A stretch of DNA of 64,000 nt from Beaufortia kweichowensis. Lineage: Eukaryota; Chordata; Actinopteri; Cypriniformes; Gastromyzontidae. Of the stretch, positions 1-13,090 are shown one piece after another. The stretch's first letter is position 1; each line of letters opens with the position of its first letter. Made by a program: the position numbers and the translations under genes. The notes under the pieces were generated by a model. That model was not told the origin of the DNA. It saw only the letters and a program-made list of their open reading frames with translations, and ran no database searches. Location: NCBI GenBank assembly GCA_019155185.1, contig CM032808.1, positions 9,290,716-9,354,715 on the forward strand, given 5' to 3'.

Positions 1-3000
1 TTTCAAAAAACAAAGCGTGAACATTCATGCACACAAGACACAATGAGTTTTAATTGCAAATCTATGCAAAAATCAATGTGTTTTGATCGTTTTACTCTTC
101 AGCATGATCTTTCACCACTTATCAGTCATCAATACTGTAAACTGTTCTTGTATGCCATAAAAGTCCAAACTGATTGGGACCCACCAGTTAAGATCCACTG
201 ATACGGTAAAAAGCATAAAATAAGATTTATTTGCAGAATTGATTGATCTGCATGCGTATGAGTGTTGGTCCTCGCGTGTGAAATCTGATGATATCTCAAC
301 TACAGTCATGCACCTTTTTTAACGTTCGACAAGATTGATCTGTCAACTTCTACGAAGTTTATTTCCATATTTTTATATGAGATATGAGAGCTGTATAATT
401 AACTGTGAAAAACCCTTTCTTTGTATAATTATATTCTTTGACTCGTCATCTCCTCAGGGCCACAAAGACAAGCTTGTCTTATCTTTTCTCCACAGTTCTA
501 AATACAAAACTTTTTCTTCTGAACTCCAACGCATACAAATAACAGGTCACAGTGTGATGCGGTTCACCATTTCGTTGTAGTCTTCAAGTGCCCGGTAGAT
601 TATAAGCGAGGGGAGAAAACAATTGACTTTGCTTTGCCTTACCTGTCAAAACAAGAGGAAAAAAATGAGACGTTTTCTTCCTTCCTCTATCTCTTTGCTG
701 GCTTGTTGGCGGCTCTATAAATCATTATGAAATAATTGTGTGTTTTTAATTAAATGTGAGATGGTTGCTATCAGTATACTGGGCTCTGGCACGGAGGTAT
801 TGTGTATTTTTGAGGATGTGAGTCGAAGACTCACGGGGTGTATGGGGTGGGGGCCATAACTCAGTTCTGAGGGGACAGCTATAGGCAGACTGGTGTAAAT
901 ACTGGCCCCTGGCTCGATGAGAAGGACCTTGATGATGGCAGTGCTGTAATTGAATGCTCTGTATATTGTGTTATTACAGACTGCAGTGTCATATTTCATG
1001 CGTGGCTGTACGGCGAAGTGCATTGGACTGCGGTTGACGTCCTTATCGGGTAAAGCGGTCTTGACTGCTCCAATCGAGCGCGAGACTGTTTAAAGAAAGT
1101 GCTGCAGAGTCGGACCAGCGTGAATGGCATCACTAGTTGAACGCCCAATGCGTGCCTTGTTTTCCATCTTAAACTTAATGTACTCGTATAACAACACGAT
1201 CATTGTTTTATGCCATTGTATTAATGATAAACCAGATTAAACTGTCATTTTTTTTTAAACAGCAAGATGGATGACGAGGATTCATTAAAGTAGACACTAC
1301 ATAAAATCATTCGATTTACAATAAGTGTAGTGTAGCATGACAAACATGCATGTATCCAGACAGCACCATTTTCATCTATTACTGTCAGATTTCAGCGCTT
1401 CAGTTTTTCTGTTTGAAAGCCAGGGCCGTTTTTTGTTTTACCTCTTTTTTTAACGTTCTTACATGCGGGTAATTCCATTAAGTGTGTTACCTTGAAAGAG
1501 CACCTCTCTGATAAAATACAGAGGACGGAGCTTATACTTTTTTCTGGGACTAATTAAGAAGCTGTTAGTGCTCGGCAAGCTAGTCATTTTCTATGGACAG
1601 AATTGCAAGAGAGGGTAATAATTATGCTCCATCCCATATAAATCAGTCTGTGGCGTTTTTATTTCGACCGTCACATGATGTTGTGACATTGCCCATTTCA
1701 AAAGCAGTCCATCAAATGTGGCTGTATAAATGATAAACCGATGTCACTTTCACTTTCACATAAAATGCATGTGTTTGCAATGCCTACAAGACATATAATA
1801 CACTGTTATCATGTTACTGTTTGTTAATCTACAACAAGAGCAAACGTTGTGTACATCAGAAGGGTAGGTTATTATGTAGATGAAGCTCTTGAAAAATGGT
1901 GAAACACACTAACGTTCAGTAAAAAGTTAAAGGTGCTCTGTTTTATTCAAATGCATGCTGAAAATGTCAATATTACCTTACAGAGCAAGCATTGAAAAAT
2001 GCAGCCAGAAATATCACTCTTGGTTGGTGACAGCTCTAGACTGTAAACTGCGGTCACATTCTTTTAGCCAATCAGAACGCTTTCACACACTTTCTGCCTG
2101 TCAATTATTTTGGACGTTCACCGCACAGTCCTATATATGGGAAGCAGGAAGGCGAGAACATCAGTTGTTAGTTTGCTGCGTGAGGGGAATGTTCGAGTGC
2201 TGTTGCTTTTGACAACTAATGGTATAGTACACAGGGTCAGTGTTGAGGTTTACCTTATTCAGTGGCAGAAAAATAGAATTGCTGGCATTGCTTAGAGAAG
2301 TTTAATATGTGACCAGGCTAAAGTCTAATAATCTAGTTTAGGAGATAAAACTAGTCAAAAACACAAAAAGTAAAACACAAAAAGTGATTTTTGTTTGTTT
2401 TGTCACAACCTTTGGCCATATGAGAATGAGGCAGAAAATGAACAAACGTGCTGGTACAGTCACATACCTATAGGAAGGAGAAGATAAATCACTAGTATGA
2501 ACATGAGAAATTGCGGCAGGTCCCACCACATCTATTATTCCTGATTCGATGCATTTGAGCAATCCATTTGAGATTTTCTTGGTGATTTAATACATTATCA
2601 TAGTTTATCAGTTCTGGAGATGGTCTTCGCCCAGTAAATAGAAGCTGTACTTGCATGCCTATCGCCTAGATAGAAAATAGCTGCCTGAGGGCATTGCCAA
2701 GATGGCTTCCAAGTGAACCGAATTAAAGGGAATTTGGTAGCACTGCATTGTGGGTATACTGGAATGATTCAATTGTTTGATTTTTGTTGAAAATTCTGCC
2801 GTTATTTACTCGCCTTCATGTTGTTTTAAACCCTTAAGCTGTTATGATTTTTTCAGTCCAGCACAGAAGGATCATTTTTGGGCAATCAAGCAATCATGGT
2901 AACAGCTGAGTTATAGTTTTTTGAGTAAACTTTCTCTTTTAAAACAGTTACAGTGTGAAGTAAAAAAAAATACACAGTCCAGGGAACCATTTCTGCTCAG

Positions 3001-5938
3001 TCTTTGTTAGTAGTATTGATGATAACTGATATGCACTAAATAAACATGAAAATTCCCAGAATGCATCAATAAAGCATCTGAACTACAATATTTTACATTT
3101 TTGATATTAGTTTTTTAAACATTAAAAAAATTATTTTAGGTATTTTTATAAAAGAACATCAACTTTTTGTATAAATGTATATATTTCCATCAATATAATC
3201 AACATTTAACATTTAAAGTGTAATACATCAACATTTAAAGTGACTATGCTAAATCATACTAGCATCATATAAAATGTGCTTACATTATGATAAAAAAAAA
3301 TGCTTGCATCATGCTTAAACACTTGAATCATGTTTAATCTTGTTAGCATAATTTTAATCATTTTTAATATTGTGGTCTGAATTCACCACTCAAAACCAGA
3401 AATGTACACAATACAATAGTCTATCATATATGTACAATAGAATATTATAATTTAATAGTATATCATATATATCAAATATGTTATTAAAGAGGTCATGATG
3501 CAATATCAACAATAATCTACGATATGTGTAAAATAATGACTTTTTAAACCCTAAAACCACGTGAACACATTGCATTAAACTGAATAGACAAAATAATGTT
3601 CTTTTTAGAACCATCATATGACCCCTTCAATTAGGCATATTTCTATCAAATTTATTTAAAAGTCAATTATTTAGGTCAAGTTGACTCACAGTGCCTGGAT
3701 GGTCCTGGGTTATTACTTTTGAATGCTTGTTTTTGGGGAAAAACACACCTTGGAATGTTGCGACTGGCCAATCAGAATCAAGTATTCCAAACTGCAAACC
3801 GCTGCGTAATAAAGTGATATAACTCTTGCGTTAACCATCAGACATTTCTACTTCTCGAGAGGATAACGTCCAGCCATCCAGTTATATTCTGTCAAATTTG
3901 TTGCCATTGAAAGTAACCCTCATGATTGAATGGCTTTATCGTGGATAGTAAAAAGGCAAAATGCAATTTAAATCTCAGAGCTAAATATGTGTGTGAGAAG
4001 GCACTATGTCCTATGATTTAACCTTGGTTATTGTGAATACTTAAGCAGTAAGCCGTTCCATCTCCAACCACAGTTACCAATCTCCTTTCGAGATGGGCAG
4101 CAGTACCATGGCAATGGCCTTGCAATCTTAAACACTGCTGGATGTCTATGACATTGCCTGTCTTCCATATGATGCCCCATCTGCAGTGTTGGTTAAGATA
4201 GACCTATTACACCAGTGAAAGAAATAAAGAAATACAACACGCGTTCACAAGATGGCCGTACCAGCAGGGGCTCGGTACGGTTCAACTGTTGTCCTTTGAT
4301 GAGATGGCCCTATCACTGCAGTCGGACTATTCCCAACCGAGTATGTCTTTTTTAAAGTAAAGGACGGAATAGCAAACCTTCCTGTCAAACCACTTGCTTC
4401 CAAAAGTATTATGAGCTGCATAATGTTCTTCTAGCTGAGAAGCAACAAGAGAGTGTTTAGGTTGTGATTGGTTCCACATTCCAGATGCTCTCCTAATTAT
4501 CAGAATGTAGATGTTAAAACCTTCAACAATGTAATCTTTTTACACGCTTTCACAATGAAGTTAATCTAAAGGGTCCTGTTTGTATTTCCAATGGTTTTTA
4601 TGTTACTGAGCGACCCTGCAGCGTAAAACACTAATCGTAAACTGAGATCTCTGCAGTGTGGAAATAGACACAAAGAGCTAGCCGCTTTATCTGCGGGATA
4701 CAAGATATGCTTATCATTTAGACGTTCTGTTGAAAGAGCCGGCTAAACCAGGACACCAAGTGTGACATATCTGCTTTGTTCCAAAACCTTGTGAGCTGCC
4801 TACAGAAATAGTGATTTTAGACGTCGACCGTGCTCCTGACGTGAAGCCGATTTCAAAATGTCGGTATCTTTATTCTGCTGCCTCCTAAGGTACTTCATTT
4901 TAGCTAAATGCCAGTATGTGTGCATCCTGTGTATCCTTTACAGATAATGCAATCAAAGAACATGTGCAGCTTAAAAACAGGACTAAATAACAAAAATCCG
5001 GATGAAGCGAGAGAAGTGTCAATTATACATGAGTATATTTTACTCAATAGTAGAGAAGTAAGAGTAAAAAGTTTGACTTAAACTTTACGGTATATAGAGT
5101 AAAGGCAGTGATGCAGCTCACTTTCTTTTGGAACAGAGTTATCATCATCATCTTGTTGCCTGTCTCCTTTTAATCTTTTTTTATTACCAGTTCCTCTTTT
5201 TCAGTGTACTTCACTTTTTATCTTCTCATGCCCTCCTGCTGTATCTGAAAAGACTGAGAAGGTTTGCCTGAGGCTCAACCAAATCTACTGGAAATGTGTG
5301 CGGGTGTTCTGCCAAAGAAAAGATAACGTGCTTTAGAACCATAGCTGTGATGTAATCAGCATATAAATCAATCTACACACTCATGGCAGATACATAGTGA
5401 AAGTACTATTTAGTTTGTCATAGATACATTCAATATCATACTAAAGAAATTTGACATGAACCTCTTCCATCCAAATCAAATGGGATTAACTGTCTGTTTC
5501 GTGCAAAGTCACCCGTCACATTTAAAATCAGATTCCTGCTCAGTATTTTACGGTATGTTGGGCAACCCTAGTTTAACCTTAGCCACCAAAGGGAAAAGTA
5601 ACTTGAATCTCTCAGAGTGGATTGCATTTTCAGGCAAACAAAAAATAAAAGAGAGACTGATTTTTAAATTTTCATTCAGGTGTTTCACAGGTCAGAAATT
5701 GACCTCTTCTATTTCCGCTAGGGATGGCACAGCTGAGCCTCTGGGCTGTCTGTCTACCCGAGCACTGACCCTAGAGGAGGCTGCAGAGCCCTGACATTTC
5801 TCTGGCTGGAATATGAATGGCAAGGTGCCAAGAAAACTGCCCTGGATTATAATACCTGCACATCTGACGATTAACAATGAATCCTTTATATCAAGGCTAA
5901 AACTAAAAGTGCAAATCAATGTGTCCATGTATATCTTT
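1..5938. other. No gene recognised; AT-rich intergenic DNA
   Basis: Open reading frames here are short (about 110 codons or fewer), overlap on both strands and resemble no protein I know. Apart from one copy of a dispersed repeat at 3633-3816 I see only AT-rich unique-looking sequence. It lies upstream of fshr by more than 11 kb. In mammals the flank of FSHR is a gene desert, so absence of a gene is unsurprising, but exons of a larger unrecognised gene cannot be excluded. Confidence 0.5.
3633..3816. repeat. Dispersed repeat, copy A
   Basis: This segment is clearly homologous to 30213-30384 over about 170-180 bp, sharing blocks such as GGTCAAGTTGACTC and CGACTGGCCAATCAGAATCA. A shorter, more diverged relative lies at 9290-9366. 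The same orientation at separated positions points to a dispersed repeat, probably a non-autonomous transposon. I cannot name the family with certainty. Confidence 0.75.
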
Positions 5939-5990
5939 TATACATATATATATATATATATATATCATATATATATATATATATATATAT

Positions 5991-6037
<47 letters not shown>

Positions 6038-6073
6038 CTTTAAAAAAAAAATATATATATATATATATATATC
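5939..6073. repeat. (AT)n microsatellite
   Basis: Nearly pure alternating AT/TA, interrupted by CATATA blocks and a short poly-A at about 6042-6050. Tyrosine/isoleucine-rich reading frames on both strands here are artefacts of the repeat. Confidence 0.95.
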
Positions 6074-6314
6074 CATGGATTTATACATTTAGAAATTATA
6101 ACTATATATCTGGCTAGACATTTACTTATATTACTTTACTATATTATATTTACTTATTTTTATATTATTTATATTATATATTTTATATATATATAAAATT
6201 TATATTATTATATATTATTTATATATATTTACTTACATCAACTACATATTCCAGCTTAAATTTATACATTGAAATTTACAAATATATTATTAATATATAT
6301 ATAATTATTTCCTG

Positions 6315-6556
6315 TACACTCTAAAAAAGGATGTGTTATTTTTTAACACATTTTTTGTGTTATGCTGTTTAACACATAATGTGTCATTTTGTGTTAAATA
6401 CATAAAAGGGACAACACATGTTGAGTTGAAAGTAACACAAAATGTGTTGTTTTTAAATTAACACAAAGATGTGTCTAGTTAGGGACAACACATCTGTGTG
6501 TTGTCGCTAACTAGACACATCTTGTGTTATTTTAACACATCTGTTTTTAGAGTGTA
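6315..6556. mobile_element. Palindromic MITE-like element
   Basis: The segment is bounded by inverted ends of the form TACACTCTAAAAA (6315-6327) and its complement (6544-6556), suggesting a TA target. Inside is a near-perfect hairpin at 6459-6529, with arms of about 33 bases and a 4-base loop. The body is built from repeated GTGTTA/TAACAC words. No coding capacity is seen. Known teleost genomes carry many short palindromic non-autonomous DNA transposons with ACACTCTAAA-type ends; the exact family is not assigned. Confidence 0.75.
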
Positions 6557-6600
6557 TAATGTATAATTATGTAAAATTATTTGGCCCAGATAATAAATAT

Positions 6601-6835
6601 ACTGAAAAATGCTTGGTTATTTAAACCCATAGTTGGGTGAAAAAGGGACAAACCCAACTGTCGAGTTAAAAAATAACATTTAAAGTGTCAATTTTTGAGC
6701 CAAACCTGGGTTGAAATAACACAGCATTTTTTATTAAAACATAGGTAAATTTATAATCAACCGGCTGGGGTTTGTCCCTTTTTGACTCATCCATGTGTTG
6801 AAAATTACCTAGCTTTTACCCAGCAAGTGTACATA
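6601..6835. mobile_element. Second, degenerate palindromic element
   Basis: Inverted arms around 6634-6654 and 6770-6790 share the AAAAGGGACAAAC core. The outer ends carry AATGCTTGG and CCAGCAAGTGTA-like words, consistent with eroded terminal inverted repeats. It lies about 45 bp from the preceding MITE. No coding capacity. The boundaries are approximate because the ends are diverged. Confidence 0.55.
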
Positions 6836-6839
6836 TTAT

Positions 6840-9239
6840 TATTTGTCATATTTTAGAACAATATTAAAAGTATCTGTCATAGGAAACACTAATAGCAGTA
6901 TTGTAATTATTTAGTGACTAAAATGAATGTTAGTAATTCCAAAAATGCTTTTTACAAATCTTTGTACACCATCAACCTGCATCACAAAGTTTCCATCTGA
7001 AATACTTTAAACAGTATTGAAGTCCCACTTGTATGCTGAGCTGCTTTGCCCTTTAACTATCTGGGGTTTTTTCAGCATTTATGTTTATGCATAAATGCCA
7101 TCAACATAAATTCAATCAAGTGTGGTCAAACTTTTGTGGGCAGAATAAACTTTTGAGACGGTGAGGAAATGCAGATTCTGTTCTCTGCTGGAACCTGACA
7201 ATTTTGGAAATAATGCCAGATCTGTCAAACACCCTCTTCACCCCTCCTGTTCTGTGTTTTGTTCACACAACAATATGCATGACCGTGTGCTACATTTGAA
7301 TAAGCGCTCTGGCGTCCTGTGGCACGCAGGCCAGTCAGTCAGACAGATGAGAGAAGCTCATCTCAAGCACTGAGTGTACCTGGCAGGCTGGCATGTGGGA
7401 CACCTTTACGTCACGGGTGATTGACTGAGGAACTACATTGACATTTTGAAAGGAGCTTGACGGATGAAGGACCCAGCCGGTCTTCACCTACCATCAAAAA
7501 ATAAATTGGGCTTCCTATCAGTTCTAACCTTTAAAGTGTGTGTTTATCTGTGCGTGTGTTTGCACAAAAACATCCATCCGAGGTGCATCGAGGCGACAGA
7601 ATCGTAACAAATGCACGCAGGTCTCGTATGGAAAACTAGAGTGACCCTCCGTGCCTTGTTTCAGGTAGACTTGCGCTCCGTACTGACGGGAGTTTTTCCA
7701 GCGTTTAGCGTGAAATTCTAAAGCTTGGGTAAATGGGGCATTGTTCATCACAGCAGAGAAGGCAGGCAACAGCTCAATCTCTCTGACTGCCCTCACCGCT
7801 CCGTTGCGTGTCATCGGGCGCTGGGTGATGTCAGAGTAGCTGTCATTTGTTTTGGCCCGTCATAATCATTTCCCGACTTCATGTTTCTTTTCCACTGTGT
7901 CACTCTCACTCGCCGTGATCATTAGTCACAGAGCCAATCATGCATTATCTTTCAGCCATCAATCACAGCGGTCCCACCCTCTCCATACCCTTCCGCTGGC
8001 GTGACACACGATCTAATGCATCACGCAGGGGTCTCTGGGAGCAAAAACACAGTAAAAACACAGATGAGGTGAATAAGTGTAATTGTGTGTGGGAGCGTGT
8101 TTAAATGTGTGCAGGTTTGGACGTGTGTGACACAGCGGGTTGGTCTGAATGTTAATGAATACTTTGACAGCTTTTGCTTGTGTTGTGAGCACATGTGTGT
8201 ATATAACCACAACACAAGTCATTTACAGCATGAAATTGGATTCATTCATTTCCCTCAATAAATAATAATGTCAGTGTTGCCGATATCTTGACGTTCTTGA
8301 ACGGAAATAAAGAAATGGACATGAAAAAGCTCGATTTCTTTGCATTTATGATGCAGCATTACTGATGTTTTTGTTTTGTTAATTTACATCGGAAGGTTAT
8401 TCAAAAACGGAATGTTTTTTCTTTCAGGTATAATGCCAGAGCGAAATTCACTTTCTTTGCTTATTCCGTTGAGAGTTTTGAGCTTGTGTAGATTTAAAAA
8501 AAAGACCGGATGAGGAATGAATCATTTAGAGAGGAAGGTACCTGGTTTTCACAGGCTGCCACCGCACTTTGAAGTCCGTCTCTCTCTATAGAGAGTTTTT
8601 TGGGGATGTTCTGCAGTGGCTTGGATAAAAGGGCCGCGATCCTCAAATGTATGAGGAACGCAGACGAACATGTCAGTCAGGATGGCATTGTGCACTGGAT
8701 GTAAAGTTCCAGAATATTGTCCCTGCAAATGTTTTGGTAATAAAGAAATATGAAAGAAAACCATGAAAATAAAAGGATGCTGATGCATTACACCAATTTC
8801 ACACATTTGCAAATGCAGAAGTGGACAAACACGTCAACATGCAAACTTTGCAATTCAGTATCATTTCACTGGGGAGCATTTTAAAGTATTTTAGTCTTTA
8901 GATTAAGAAAATTTGCAGGGAAACAAAACTGTCTGCCGCAACATTAAAATAAGACTTCCCTGCTGTTCTGGGAACAGGTTAACAAAGGACTAATGTACAG
9001 CCAGCCAGTCGTTACTGCAAAATTAACCCCAGTAGGGTGATCAGGATAGTGAAGGTTTCTCATATCATCCTGAAGAAGTTTCTTTCGCAATAATGACTGT
9101 CTGACTGCACATTATCCTGCTTATTAAACGACTACTCGCCAAATAAAAAAATAAATAAATGGGCATTAAATATTGATTGGAGTCTAAATTATTTTATGTG
9201 AGAATGCGTGGGGTAATACGAAAAACATCATACCAGCAC
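6840..9239. other. No gene recognised; possible conserved non-coding stretch
   Basis: No splice-linked coding exons were identified. The block at about 7640-8040 has more balanced base composition than its surroundings and is free of obvious repeats. It has a 96-codon minus-strand frame (7524-7814) that matches no family I know. It could be a conserved non-coding element, but only cross-species alignment would show this. Confidence 0.35.
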
Positions 9240-9366
9240 AGCGTAGGAGATTGGTTTCCATGGCAACGTCAAATATATGGCAATCATTATACATAAATAT
9301 TTGACTTTGCAGAATGCCGTGACTGACCAATCAAAATCAGGTATTTCAGAGCACTGTGTTATAAAA
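9240..9366. repeat. Dispersed repeat, copy B (diverged)
   Basis: Contains a GACTGACCAATCAAAATCAG block that aligns to the core of the repeats at 3633-3816 and 30213-30384. The left part is less similar. It ends in the related GCACTGTGTTATAAA sequence. Confidence 0.5.
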
Positions 9367-9933
9367 TGTTAAATACAGAGAGCAAAGTTTGGATGATGAT
9401 GCACTAAAAGAAGTGGAGGCAAAAGACCCAGGTGACAAGAAGAGGAGATGGGTGTGAGGAAGTGTATTAGCACCTGAAACATGTGAGAAGGATCAGAGAT
9501 GCACATGATACTGTGACCGCAGATAACCATTAGTCCTGATCAAAGAAGGGACGATGCTTCGGTTTTAAAGTTGTAATATGGGTGAATATTAGTGAATATA
9601 AGTTTGAGATTGACAGCATTTAAATATTTAAAAAATAAAAAAATATGTTTTTGTTTTATAATAGATACACATGTTTGTTGCATATCTGGTTCATACACAT
9701 AGCCCTAGTTAAATATCAGTAAAGAATATATTCATGTCTGGGCTGATCAACCAAATAGAGCAATGATTCCCAATCAGGGATACGAGTAGCCCAAGGGGTC
9801 TTTAAGCAGGTTAAAAGGAAGAGATTCCAATTATGCTTTAATAGACTTATCTCCTGATTAGTAGTAAGTAGCGTGCCATTAGGAAGATTTTAAATAGTGT
9901 GAACTTTGGATCTGAAACCTGAAAAACAATATA

Positions 9934-9939
<6 letters not shown>

Positions 9940-9966
<27 letters not shown>
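9940..9966. repeat. (TA)n microsatellite
   Basis: A run of about 13 TA units preceded by ATGCATATATA. Simple sequence only. Confidence 0.9.
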
Positions 9967-9970
<4 letters not shown>

Positions 9971-10610
9971 CCTGACATGCTTAATACAGTGTTTTAAACA
10001 CAAATAAGCTTTACATTGATGTATGGTTTGTTATGACAGGACAATATTTGGAGATGCAACTATTTGAAAATCGGAAATCTGAGGGTGCAAAAAAATAAAG
10101 AAATTGAGAAAATCGCCTTTAAAGTTCTTAGCACTACATCCACTCACAAAAATAAAAGTTTTGATATAATTACGGTAGAAAAATGTACAAAAATCTTCAT
10201 GGAACATGATTTCTTAAGTATAAAAGGAAAAAAATGTGACCCATACAATGTATTATTGGCTTTTGCTACAAATATACCCAGGCTACTTATGACTGGTTCT
10301 GTGGTCCAGGGTCACATATAAGATAAATACAGTTATTAAACAAATTGCATTCATCTGCTTCATGTGAATTTTCCTCTCATGTGATCATGTTTATGGCTGG
10401 TGCTAAACATATGCTGGTAGACATAAATCCTGATTGTGGTCAATCATCTTTCTCATTGATAAGTCCTGGCTGGAAGGAGATAAAGCTAATATCTTTTTTG
10501 CAACTATTATTGCACCTTAATAGCACAGCACACTGAGGGCAAACTGTAGTGCTTACATTTAAAACTTACTTGAGTGTTTTTTTACTCCGAGTATTAAAAC
10601 TGTGAGTAGC

Positions 10611-10885
10611 ACAATTGAAAAAAATGTACCTTGCATGCATTGCAATGTGCTTGGAGAAAATAGTCTGACAAATGCATAATGATTATCATTTTAAAATGCC
10701 CAATATTTGACAACTTGATGATAATTTAAAATGATCAAAAAATAATAATCATTATGCATTTGTCAGACTATTTTTCCCAAGCACATTGCAATGCACGCAA
10801 GGTACATTTTTTTCAATTTGTGTGTTCCCTGGGAATGGAACCCATGACCTTGCTAGTGCCACGCTCTGCCAGTTAAGATACATGA
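10611..10885. mobile_element. Inverted pair of tRNA-derived SINE copies (foldback)
   Basis: The arms 10611-10691 and 10742-10820 are inverted copies of each other with few mismatches, separated by about 50 bp. On the minus strand the right copy continues into 10821-10885. That part reads like the tRNA-derived head of a SINE: a box-A-like TAACTGGCAGAGCGTGG and a box-B-like GGTTCCATTCC. The arm sequence is a diverged form of the cyprinid SINE body and tail that normally ends with AAATGCATAAATG. The left copy appears to lack the head. The pair is therefore tail-to-tail. Confidence 0.7.
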
Positions 10886-12962
10886 ACACAATTTAAAAAG
10901 CAATACATTTCTGGATTGGTGATGGTACTGTGCAGGTACATATCACAAAGAAGAATACATTTTCTCATTGGAGACAACGCAGTCAAGCGGTTACACAAAC
11001 ACCTGGGTTAACCTTAAGAAAACAAAGACATGCTTGAACCGGAAAGGTGTTGCTGTCAAAAGTCTTGTTTCTGTAGTGTTCCCCACACATAATGAAGCAA
11101 CGGAACGCCACATTTCTATTTTTGAGCATCTTGAGGGTTAAAAGCACGACTCTGTGCTTTCCTAAAAGAGAATTTTAGATTCCTCTCTCCAGAGACAATT
11201 CTTTGAGAGAGACTTTTTGTGTTACTTCTGTGCGAGGACGGATCTCTCACAGCACAACTTTAACAGAGACGCCAACCAATGACTCAAACGGAGCTCTACC
11301 CATTAGAGGTAGAGAAGCAGTCTTGAGCGAAACTTCAAGGGGGCAATTCAATGTGAAAGTCTGACATGGCAGACCATATATTCAGCAAGAAATCGCTCCA
11401 ACTCATTGTTGCACCCCAAACACCCCGGGCATAAATAGCCGACAGGGAGAGTTTATGAACATCTACTTGAATTTACAGTCTGGAAAGTTAGTGTGAAATA
11501 ATACTGTGATTTGCTGACTCATCTCAGGAGCAGAGGGGTAAAATAACGACAGTGCAAAATAGAAATGGTAAAGGACAAAAAAGTGTGAAACTTTTCATTC
11601 AAGCAATGTAAATAAAAGAGAAAAAATAGAAACACAGACACGACGCATCGCCTACAGTGTGACAGACCGAGAACGACATCCCGCCGAGTTTAAAACTGCG
11701 TCCTGCCAAGCGTGTATCAAGACATGCTGTAAAAGTCAAGAAAAAGGACACTGTTCAAAAAACTGCAAATTCTACTCATGAAATATTAAGCACTTCTTGT
11801 TTGCTCTTCCCTTGACCCCTCCTAACCTTCCTTATAGATTTATATGATTTATGTATTCATTCTTGGCAGCTGCTGTGGATGCAATCTTGAGGCTCTTTTA
11901 ACCCCTCGTGTTTCACAGTTTCCCCATGGCTAGTTTAAAGGATGCTTTAAAATTGATCGCTGTTCATTATTGCAGAAGGTCACCATTTGGCCAATAAGAG
12001 TTGATGAGGTTTTCGCCTCTGGTCATTGATCTGGGAACACGGTGGCGTTGAAACTGCCTCCAGTAAATTTACGCACATCTTCCTGTGCCTCACTCATGAT
12101 GCATAACCCACCGTGCGCGTCACGTAATCTAAACCGACAGAAATTTACGGACGTAATCGTGTATTGGAATGCGTGTTCTGAATCAAGGACGAAACCTTGT
12201 CGAGCCGTTTCCGCAGCAACTGAGCCATGTCGCCTCACAAAGACAACTTTGTTTAACATCTAAAGTACCAGATGCTTGAAATCTTTTAAGTCTCTTAGCC
12301 GTACATTTAAGTTATTTACTAATAAACTCCAAGCATTTTAATTCAACTCAGCACACAGTTAGTATTCATTCAATGACATGGAGTAGTTATTCTCTGACTG
12401 CACTTCAGATAATCCTGTTTGATCAGAGTAACACAAGCCTCCTTCAGGCAGAGGTAATGACTATGAAGGACTTGTGTAATGAAATGAAGGACACAGTAGA
12501 AACATTCAGTCATGGACTTGGATTCTCAAAAGCCTCTGATAAAATCACATACCTGCCATTTTGTCACTGTTCATCAAAAAATAAAGAGGAATGAAACTGT
12601 CTAATGCTACAGATGTATGAATACTGTATAAGACAAATGAGAATATATAAATTGTAAATAACCCATTAGATTGTCAGCATAATAATTTGCTTTAAAAGTA
12701 AAACTACATGCATTGTAGAATTTGCCAAGTTGTGAAAGACTCCCCAAGTTCGTGCAAAACCTGATGATCCATGTGACCTCATTCCAAAAGCCTACTTTGT
12801 GCTACAAATAATCAATAAAATTGTAAGGAAAAAATTTGGCCAATGATATAACCTGTTTAATGTGTTTACTGACCTAGAAATAGTGCAGATTCAGAATCTT
12901 AAATATATTTTATACACGCAAAATCAGATTTTTCTTTTTTTAATTAAATTTAAATTAAATAG

Positions 12963-13090
12963 TAACCATGGTTTTACTACAGTAACCATAGATTAACCAC
13001 AATATTTGTAGTAAAAAATATAGTACTACAGCACTTTTTGCACTAAAAAGTCATGGTTACTAGACCTTTACTTTAATAAAACCATGGTTA
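12963..13090. mobile_element. Palindromic MITE-like repeat (AACCATGGTT type)
   Basis: TAACCATGGTTTTACTACAG near the left end is mirrored by inverted AAAACCATGGTTA near the right end, with further GTAACCAT/ATGGTTAC pairs inside. The structure is a short palindrome without coding capacity. It resembles common teleost MITEs built on AACCATGGTT words. The boundaries are approximate. Confidence 0.55.

Noticed and set aside
5813..6088. Tyr/Ile-rich frames on both strands
   Set aside because: They are translations of the AT microsatellite.
12023..12263. Overlapping 78- and 73-codon frames on opposite strands
   Set aside because: No similarity to a known protein, no splice context, and mutual overlap; more likely non-coding DNA.
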